Assembly: GCA_028829895.1 (NCBI GenBank)
Contig: CM054181.1
Location: forward strand, 62,567,259 to 62,631,258
Reading direction: 5' to 3'
DNA: 64,000 nucleotides
Origin: Sinotaia quadrata
Lineage: Eukaryota; Mollusca; Gastropoda; Architaenioglossa; Viviparidae
A program made the translations under genes and the position numbers. Below are positions 55,807 to 64,000 of this stretch, piece after piece. Within the stretch, counting starts at the first letter, position 1. Each line of letters opens with the position of its first letter. Below the pieces are notes generated by a model. The model had not been told where the DNA came from. It did not search any database and saw only the letters and a list, made by a program, of their open reading frames with translations.

Positions 55807-56008
55807 ATCTTAGATCTCTAGATATATATACACATGTATTAATAAATGTGGAATATATTTGATATCATTATTCATAAAGCTTTTAGGTGTATATGTCCAT
55901 ACCAGTAAGCTATTTATCTACATGTGCAGGATACATACTGTGCTATTAGCATTTAGATCTTTTGTTTATACTGAACATTTCAAATGCAAGTTTGTAAACT
56001 TGGAAATG

Positions 56009-56014
56009 CACACA

Positions 56015-56054
<40 letters not shown>
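56009..56054. repeat. (CA)n microsatellite
   Basis: A CA run with one ata interruption. Confidence 0.95.
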
Positions 56055-56055
<1 letters not shown>

Positions 56056-56348
56056 CGATGATTTGAATTTAACAACAAAAAAAATCTCTTCCAACTAATT
56101 TAATAGTTTTAATGTCATCAAACATTAAATTTATTGAATCATTGAGATTATAAATAAACAAATCCAACATAACCACCTAAAATGATGCCTCGAAGAATAA
56201 CTAGCATACTTATAAGTATGTATTTCAAGCATTTTAATGGTTTTAATCAATTTTTAAAAATAAAAATAGATTTAAAGAATTAAAACAGTCTTTAAAACAT
56301 TAATAATTTACAATCAAATGCAACATACAAACTTCTATAAATATTAAC

Positions 56349-56400
56349 CTATTTTCTGTGGCACAGTTGTATCCGCCATATTGTAAATCTCCATGGAAGT
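56349..56400 (-). promoter_or_regulatory. Candidate first exon and promoter-proximal YY1-like site of the WD gene
   Basis: On the - strand AATATGGCGGAT (around 56382-56371) matches the YY1 consensus often found just inside 5' ends. ATG at 56379 opens MADTTVPQKI and then a donor G|GTTAAT at 56348. Joined to 54494 this frame stops after 22 codons, so it would be an upstream ORF rather than the main start. The transcription start is not determined. Confidence 0.4.
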
Positions 56401-58640
56401 GTAACATTTCCGATTCTCTTCGAAACAAGGGAGTTAAGTCAAATTCTATTTAGAGTTCTCCTATTTGGAAACCAATAAGGGAAAGAGTCGATGGTGCGTA
56501 AACAAATGACGACATGCAGATTGTAATATTTACATATATTTTTTTATATTAAAAATCAATGACACTCTAATGTAAGAATGCAATACTATTAAGAATATAT
56601 ATTATAATAAACAAAACAAAAAATAATAAAGTGTACGTGATGCAGCATACTACTTTTATTATTTTTAAGTTTCTGCCTACGTATAGGAACATTCAATAGG
56701 CCTATTGAATATTTAATTATAAATTTTAATCTAAAAAATTTAAAGACAGTAAAATAGAATATATATGTGGAAATACAATGGAAACTTTTATTTACAATTA
56801 TACATTTTTTAAAAGACCTAACAACACTAATAAAATGATAGGTACATTTTTTAATTTAACTTTTTACAAAATAGGCCTGTATAATTGCATGCAGTGACTG
56901 AAGTTTAAAAATCATTCTGAGAAGTGCACATACATATAAACCAGATACTTGTAGAAATAGTGTGGTTGAAAACTAAACTTGAAACCGTCATTGACATTGA
57001 TGAATAAGTTCACAATATTACTGACTAATGACGTAATGTCAAATTGATAACTTTCAGTTTTACTGATCAGAATCAATAATTCAGCAGGCAAGGATAATAA
57101 AAATAAAAGTACAGTTTTATAGCAATCTTATTTCTGCTTAATATTTTCTTTTTATCAGAGGAAGCATATGGTGAACATTTATCCACTTTAAGAAAAAAAG
57201 AACTTACTTTAGCTTACCTTAAAAAAAAAATCTGATATATGTAGAATATAGCACATTTTATTTTCTATAGATTGGTAGCTCGTTTTATTACCTTTATTTT
57301 TTTTTTTTTTTTTTGGGGGGGGATGTATTTAAGATCTGCATAATTATTCCTTTTTAAAATAAAATAAAAACATGCCATCGACTTACCTTTAATGCCTGAT
57401 GTGTGAAGATTAGTAAATTAAAAGAACAAAAATTCTCACAAAACATTCACTTTCAACCATTTTTACTCTTTTAGGATATTATGAATGAACATTATTAAAA
57501 GACTATTTCCATGGCTGATCTACTTTTCTCTTCATTGACCTTGAAAATACAATTGGACACATGGAGATACTACTTAGTGCTCTTGGAAATTTATATTTAA
57601 AAAATCTGATTGTATGCAATGCAAGTTGAGTCATTAAAGAATTCATACATAACCCTTCTGTAATGAGTCAGTGTTTAAGCTGTCAAACATGTCAGGACAT
57701 TTTTGGCAGACACATGGTGATGGAAACTAATATTTTGTGTAGATATAAATTGTTCAAATGTCAAGATATAATTGGCTTCTGCATGATATAGGAAACTGAC
57801 AAGTGTTTTGTGTAGATATTGAGAACCTGTCGAAGAATCACTAGCTTGTGTGATGATGAATGCCAAGTATTATCAATCATGACTGATAATGGAAAAAAGA
57901 AGAATGCGAAAAAGACAGTGCTTTATGTGTCAGAACTGTCATCTCTGGGTAGAAAATAGTGTTGAAAGTAGGTTGGTAATTTAATATCAAAATTTTTAAT
58001 GTCAAAAATTATTAATGTAGCATTCTGTTTTGCATAGATGTCAAGAATCATTGGCTAATGTATGATTGAAAATTCAGGCTGTTTTATATAGTTGTCAAGA
58101 CGTGGTTGATGCCTGATGATATACAATGTTGCAAACTAGCTAGTATTTGTGTAGCAGTAATCATTAAACTTATGCATGAACACATAGAGGGACCTAACTT
58201 CTAAATACATAAGAAAACTTTGTTGCTGTTGTTTCCTTATAAAAATATTGAATCTTTTTAAAGATTATTTTAGTAACTCTGTGTAGTCACTTTAAAATTG
58301 TATATTTAAAGCATGCAACATGATTTTTCTAAAAAAATAACAATTGTCTAAAGGTCTAAAATTCCACCACAGAATTAATCACATAATTAATACTTTTATT
58401 AATTATTTTATCAATATCTTATCTAATATTTGTATTTTCTAACTTTGTAGTACTATTTTGAAAATGCTTGACCAATTTTGTCATGAACCTTTTAGCCGCT
58501 GATGCCAACATCAAAATTCTTGTATTATTTACACTGTTTGAACATTGTAGGAGGCTGTGTGTTGTATGCATTTGAAGTGTTTACTGATTAGGAAAAATGT
58601 CTTTGTAGCAAGGTTATGGGCAAATGCAAATATCATTATA
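56401..58640. other. Intergenic interval, left part
   Basis: AT-rich sequence with a T/G homopolymer block (57297-57322). No gene was recognised. Confidence 0.5.
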
Positions 58641-58675
58641 TTTATAGCCACAGTTAGAGAATGGTGTTCTGTTTT

Positions 58676-58709
58676 AGTGGCCAGGGATTAGGATTTTATG
58701 CTGGCCACT
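58676..58709. repeat. Perfect 9-bp inverted repeat
   Basis: agtggccag (58676-58684) and ctggccact (58701-58709) can form a hairpin with a 16-base loop at the far end of the SINE-like element. Confidence 0.8.
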
Positions 58710-58945
58710 GGAAACCCACCTAGGTAGGGCCCTGAAGTGTCAGGGTGATTATGGCACAAGATCAACAGGTCAGAGTTGGCCAGTCACTTTGTCAGGGTGT
58801 CAACAAAAAGCATTTATTTAAGGGTGACTGTTCCTATACACTGGACTGTCTTCACTCTATCTTCTGGGTTTAGTTAGTGAGTTTGAACCCATGGTTGCCA
58901 GAATATTCTGTGTGAGTAGTTAATCCCCTATGCTATCAAACCTGC
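58676..58945 (-). mobile_element. tRNA-derived SINE-like element
   Basis: On the - strand an A-box-like TAGCATAGGGG (58935-58925) and a B-box-like GGTTCAAACTC (58889-58879) are 46 bases apart, the spacing of an internal RNA polymerase III promoter in a tRNA. The downstream body is less AT-rich than its surroundings and ends near a perfect hairpin. The family is not identified, and the left boundary is uncertain. Confidence 0.5.
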
Positions 58946-59079
58946 ATATAAACCCTCATATTTCCTATGAATGGGGTCAGTCTCCTTGGTCAGCCTCAGT
59001 TGTAGCACAAATGCATCAGATTCTTCTGGAATTAAATTGTTGGGAAATTCCCTTTTGGATTTCTGAACATAAAAGAAAT

Positions 59080-59225
59080 TGTGAATTTGATATAATTCTT
59101 CTTTGGATATTACTTGAAAAAAAAAGTGTTGTTTCCTTAGAGTGAATGAATTTTGGAAAAAAATGCCTTGAAGTTCTTGCACGAAAGTGTGTTCTTTGGA
59201 AGTGAATTTGGTATAATTCCTTTTG
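59080..59225. repeat. ~116-bp imperfect duplication
   Basis: gtgaatttgatataattctt and gtgaatttggtataattcct begin two diverged copies. An open frame on the - strand across it is not supported as a gene. Confidence 0.55.
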
Positions 59226-62200
59226 GACTGTTGTGTTTGTAGGGTGTTTTCATAGGGATTCTGAGGAGGCTGCATTGAACAGCTGTCCAGGGATTCAGGA
59301 TGAGAGAAATTTTAAATTAAATTGCTTGTTAGAAGTTGACCCTACTGTCATATTCATATAAGGTAATCTAGAGGTCATTTGCATGAGTGGTCTTTTATAT
59401 TTCTATATTGATGCAAAGATTGAATAGGTCCCCTTTTGTTGGTAAAAGTTAGTACCACCAATAAAGTCAACACACTAAGATTAAGGGGAGGGAACCAGAT
59501 GGGACAATACTCCAGGAAGAGATAGATAAATAGAGGAACTGCGAAAAACTAGCAGAATGCTAGTAAACCCTGTTTCTATGGTAATTTCTAAAGTGTCTGC
59601 ACAGAACTGTAGAATCTTTTGAATCACTAAATTTTAAAATTCAGAAGTGCTGGAAGAAAAGGTCAGCCTGGTGTTCCTCTTATTTAACTACTGGAAACTA
59701 ATATTCATTATTTTTCAGCTCTGTTTTATATATATACATGTAATAGATATGTGTGTGATAATTTTCATGGTTAATTACTTTGAAAATGAATGAGTAAGAG
59801 TGACAAAATTCATCCTTCGCCTTTTCTCTCATTTCATCAATCATTTTTTCTATGTTGTAATTTTATCAAAGGAGAATTTGGGGGCTTAGAGTCAGAATTA
59901 GTTATGTTTCTAGCAACAGGTTAGACATCTGTGGATGGGCCTTTATATTGTATATCTTTGTACATCCATAAAAAGGAAGGTGTGCACATTAACTTCAGTA
60001 AGTGAAGGAGGAAATGATTAGAGACTTAACTATCCTACTGTCTTTCCCCCTTCCACATTTCATATAAACATGAAACACAGGATAATAATGATGTAAGTTT
60101 GCTGATGGCCAGGCAAGGAACAATGCCAGAAGTGAAGGTTGTGCGACTGATGAAATAGAACAGAAGTCAGTTATGGAGTTAGCATTTGAGTACCATACAT
60201 AGTAAAACATATCCAGAAATTAATTGCTAGTCATGAGAAGGCGTATAAGGGAAATATAAGCCCAATAGTTATCACATTGCTAAGCGAGCATCCTAAATCC
60301 AAGAGCTATGTACAAATATGTGCAAGAACTGTGAAAAATTGGAACTGGATTCAGGGTGTTGTATGACAATCCTGACATCACAAGTGAAATAGCATGTGTT
60401 TAAAAAAACAGGCAAACCAAGATGTATAACTGTACAGTATTGGACAACTGATTCAGATGTGTTTAAGAGCAGAGATGTCAAGCACTGTGATTGCATAGAG
60501 CAAGATCAAGTCCATCATCATCAGTTTGCTGAGTTGTTTGTGCAGACAGGAACAGGGGAAGTCCCTCTTCCCTGAGGACAAGTATAAACAGCTAAAGTTG
60601 ATTTTGATAAAATGTGATGACACTATGAGTTTATTTATATTGTGTATTTATTCTGTATGGGATAAATATCACAAAAGTCAAATCCTTGTTCAATATTTAT
60701 TATGTACAATATTTGTTTATATTCATTAAATTTTACTGTAACTCTACCTTATCTTGGAATAACTGTGGGTAGGATGGTGGCAAACTGTATGACTAAAGAG
60801 TTGAATAAAGATCAACTAACAAAATATTTCAAAAGTAAAATTTTACAACCTGCCATGCATTTGTTTTGTGGAAAAAGAACTGGAAATTTAAAGTTTTGAT
60901 TGACCAGTGATTCCTGTATTAAGAAAACATTATTTTTTGTATGGCTGATACAAAGTACTGGAAAACAACAAAGATAAATGATTCTTTGTTCTGTGCATCC
61001 AAGTCATCCACTAATCAAACAATCTTACTCTAAGGCAAGCGCATGCTATTTATGTTTTGGGGTTTTTTTTGTCAGATTTTCTACTTTCTGTTCTAAAACT
61101 GTATATGATAAAACTTATCCCTACTTTTGTTTGTTTTATATAAACAGGGGATTTCATTTCTTTTGTCTTCATCTGATCATAGTGAGAAAGTGTCAGGTCA
61201 GCTGTCACTGTGCGAGGAGTTAATTTATTTGAATTAAATTATGGTACGAGGGCCGTTAGCCTTCCTTGGTTTAGTGTAGATGGCTAGTTATACTTGAGCA
61301 GGGCAGGTTGTCAGCACATCACTAAGCACATAAGATTAAAACTTTGTTACATTCATTTCCCGTCAACATAAGGTATGATAAACAACAACCGGACCATACA
61401 ATGCAGACAGCGAGTATCATTCCTAACAGCTCCAATCTACAATACCTTAAATGCTCAGAGTGAAAGCAGCAAGCCCACACTAAGGCAAAGTAAGAAATAT
61501 AGGTGAGAGGGACAAGAGGAGAAACTTAGATAGGGTAAGACTTGGGATGGATTAGTTTTTGAGGAAGAACACGACATATAAGTAGAAATGCATTATTCAT
61601 ACAAAAAGAGACATGTACAGATTAGGTGAAACAGATTATTTATAGGTTAGAGGTCTGTGATATTATTTCATTGGTCATACTATCCAAAGGAAACCAGTGT
61701 GCTTGTGATGGTGGTTATGTTATGGACACTATGAGCAACACTATATCACCACCACCACTCACAAATTCAGGTAACCATACACCTTAAATACATATTATCT
61801 GTTTGGATTACACGTGGAGCTCAACAGAAACTGTATACAAAGAAAGAACTCTGAAGTCACAAATGACACTTTTACTGTACAAAAGATTTGGATTTAGATT
61901 TTTATTGTTTATTTTTACATTAATTAAACAATCTAGTATCTTTGTTGAATAGTTAATTAAAAAGTTGTTTTAGTCAAAGAGGCTAAAAGCTAGCCCTTTA
62001 ATAGCACATAAATTAGACCTGAATGTTCAGAATCATAACCCTTCTTTTATGATATAATCTGATCTGTTTGAATGCCTACACATTTTATGTTATGTGAAAG
62101 TACATATATTTTCTGATTTGCTTGTATATTTGATTTTTGTGATGGAAACATTTTGCAAGATTTGTAAATTGCTATTGTTGAAATTGTTCTTACTTTTTAC

Positions 62201-62240
62201 ACATATAGGTTCTTTTATTTACATAAAAATTAAACAAATT
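59226..62240. other. Interval downstream of the NDUFAF6-like gene
   Basis: No exon was recognised. An AATAAA on the - strand (62219-62214), 22 bases after the stop codon, may be the polyadenylation signal of the NDUFAF6-like gene. Further candidates lie at 61890-61920. Confidence 0.45.
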
Positions 62241-62369
62241 TTAAATCTTTTTCTGAAGTTTCTGAAGCCATAACTGAACAGGAAGAATCGTGTTACGTTG
62301 CTGAAGCTTAGGGTCAAAAACATTGAAATTGGCCAACTGCAGTCTTTTCAGGTAGTGATCACAAGGCAC
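62241..62369 (-). CDS. NDUFAF6-like terminal coding exon
   Basis: 129 nt including the TAA stop (62243-62241). The acceptor is ATACTAG at 62370. It encodes 42 residues that end the protein. Confidence 0.87.
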   Translation of the reverse strand: MPCDHYLKRLQLANFNVFDPKLQQRNTILPVQLWLQKLQKKI

Positions 62370-63667
62370 CTAGTATAAAAAATTAAACAAAAAACATAAG
62401 ATGAGTAAACTGCAAGGGGAATATAATAAACAATATATTTGTAAAAATGACTTTCTATTTGTACACTTCTGACTAAAACTGATCCATTTGTTAACATTAT
62501 TTTAATGTCGGAGAAACACGTATCATTATTTTGATTCTGACAACAGCAGTGACGATGAAAATATTCAAACAACCAGGGAAGCAACAGGTTTGTGCAGTTG
62601 TCTGTTGTCATCAGTTAGGCCTACACACATCAACATATTTGACTGTGACACTGCCTGCTCAGCCAGCACTGTCACTCGATCAATTTTAATTATTCATGTG
62701 TTGTTGTTAACCTACATAATTTTAGGTAAAATTTATTATGTCTCAAGATCTGTTTTTCAAAGATAAATTAAAGGTATTAAATAATGCTTAAATCTTAAGC
62801 AGAAGGCCGACAATGATATTTATCATTCAACACACCCTTAAGTTGAATTGTAAGTGTATGCCTACTTAATAGCTTAGTACTTGTCACTCTCTAAACAGTC
62901 TATCTTTTTTCTGTTGTTGTTTTTTTTTTAAAGCATAATCTGCTTAATTTTATTTAGCCTTGATGATAATAATGAAACACGTGTGCAATATAGTGACACG
63001 GATAAGTAAGTGACAGACAACTATTATTACTAACACCATGCTATAAATGCACACGGTAGAGCAAGGATATACTTTCTCAACCGGAGGACAATTACTGTTA
63101 ATGAAAATACTCATCTCATAAAGTAATACAAATTTGTGATGATGAATGTTTGTTATGTACAGTAATGCAAGTTAGATCTGATGAATCTGTATACGACAAA
63201 TAACATTTTTTTTTATTTAGACAGTTCAGTTTCAAAAAGAAAAATTTAAAACAATCAGACCTCTTTAAAATATTTTATTTCATTTTACTGAATTCTGTCA
63301 AATGGCAGAAATTAAATAGTCACTGCAGAATACTTCATCTAATGGCAGCCGTTTGCTTCTCAATTATTGAGAAAAATTATTGGTCATTCTTCCAAAGAAA
63401 AGAACTTACCAAACTGTACTTTCTAAGTACAATAAAACTTCAAAAGCTTTTAAAATTTCAAATACAGTTCATCAGTATTGTCATCATACCGATTTTCATT
63501 CTTTATATATATTATATATATATATATATAATTAAATTTTTAAAATAATGTAATATAAACAAATCTAAAATATCATGATGGTAAAGTTAAAATGACATTT
63601 GTTTACTTACTGTGTTAAGAAAAGCAACAAAAGCATCCTTAGGAACATCTTTCTGCAATGAGCGAGC
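62241..63667 (-). CDS. NDUFAF6-like gene, last two coding exons (5' part outside window)
   Basis: NDUFAF6 is a mitochondrial assembly factor for respiratory complex I with a squalene/phytoene-synthase-like fold. Two exons, 63611-63667 and 62241-62369, join in phase 0 to give ARSLQKDVPKDAFVAFLNT followed by VPCDHYLKRLQLANFNVFDP and QQRNTILPVQLWLQKLQKKI, then TAA. The pattern of a C-terminal helix with FDP-LQQRNTLLP and a tryptophan-containing tail is that of animal NDUFAF6. The rest of the gene lies to the right. It is on the same strand as the WD gene and upstream of it. Confidence 0.85.
62370..63610. other. NDUFAF6-like last intron
   Basis: AT-rich sequence with (AT)n at about 63506-63530. 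No exon was seen. Confidence 0.6.
63611..63667 (-). CDS. NDUFAF6-like penultimate coding exon
   Basis: 57 nt, phase 0 on both sides. The acceptor is ATTTCACAG and the donor GTAAGT. It encodes ARSLQKDVPKDAFVAFLNT. Confidence 0.86.
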
Positions 63668-64000
63668 CTGTGAAATAAAAAAAAGAACATTAACAGTAAG
63701 GCATTTTAGTACAAATTTTTTTTAAGTTACTTTGATAAATCATCCCAATCACAAATATTTTCAGCCCACTGAAAATAGAGTTTTACAGGCTGCCTTGACT
63801 GCACTAAGTTGGGTTTAAATTTCTTGCATAACAGTTTCCAATAAAAAGTTGATATAATTTGTAAGTGTAACTATGTAAAAATTCTGAGTTATATTTATGT
63901 TTTCTTTATAAAAATGTTTGTATGTCAACAGAAACACAGTTATTTCTGTGGTCATATGATCTCTTTAAATTTTAACAGATATAAAGTAAATCAAAGCAAG
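63668..64000. other. Intron of the NDUFAF6-like gene at the window edge
   Basis: AT-rich sequence. No further exon was recognised before the window ends. Confidence 0.5.

Larger units (their letters stand above)
54495..56348. other. First intron (5' UTR intron)
   Basis: AT-rich sequence with a (GATA)n tract and a (CA)n tract, listed separately. No coding exon was recognised. Confidence 0.5.

Noticed and set aside
56349..56379. MADTTVPQKI as the true N-terminus of the WD protein
   Set aside because: Spliced to 54494 the frame stops after 22 codons before MALVNL, and no other acceptor tested keeps it open into the main frame.
58928..59275. 115-codon frame on the - strand with internal similarity
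   Set aside because: It overlaps an imperfect DNA duplication and the SINE-like element, and has no recognised domain or splice context.

Overview
The window is eukaryotic nuclear DNA, AT-rich, with long (TG)n/(CA)n microsatellites, many intronic minisatellites and widely spaced GT-AG exons. The coding content and the transposon types suggest an invertebrate animal, most likely a lophotrochozoan such as a gastropod mollusc. That placement is an inference, because no diagnostic species marker was seen.

Left end (1383-9663): a complete, apparently very young Ty3/Gypsy-order LTR retrotransposon on the + strand. It has two 1533-bp LTRs with no difference that I could find, a 5-bp target duplication (tgcat), and one uninterrupted 1453-codon gag-pol frame. 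Integrase lies upstream of reverse transcriptase, the unusual Gmr1-like order.

Middle (10657-54494): one large gene on the - strand, reconstructed here as 27 coding exons whose phases join perfectly (4388 nt, at least 1462 residues). It encodes a WD-repeat protein that most resembles the WDR97/WDR87 family: a short N-terminal region, roughly the first 700 residues with WD repeats, a charged helical segment, a Pro-rich linker, and C-terminal helical exons. The last recognisable exon ends at a good donor site, so the 3' end of the gene lies to the left, past or beyond the retrotransposon. A likely untranslated first exon sits at about 56349-56400, next to a YY1-like motif.

The introns of this gene hold dozens of tandem arrays. 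In about ten places the array abuts an exon and its units contain copies of that exon's own edge and splice site. This looks like repeated tandem duplication seeded at exon-intron junctions, and it creates rows of decoy splice sites. It is the most unusual structural feature of the window. Introns also hold LINE fragments, a decayed Penelope-like hammerhead core and a small terminal-inverted-repeat element.

Right end (56400-64000): a gene-poor interval with a tRNA-derived SINE-like element, then the last two coding exons of an NDUFAF6-like gene (mitochondrial complex I assembly factor) on the - strand, continuing out of the window to the right. The WD gene and NDUFAF6 lie head-to-tail on the same strand.
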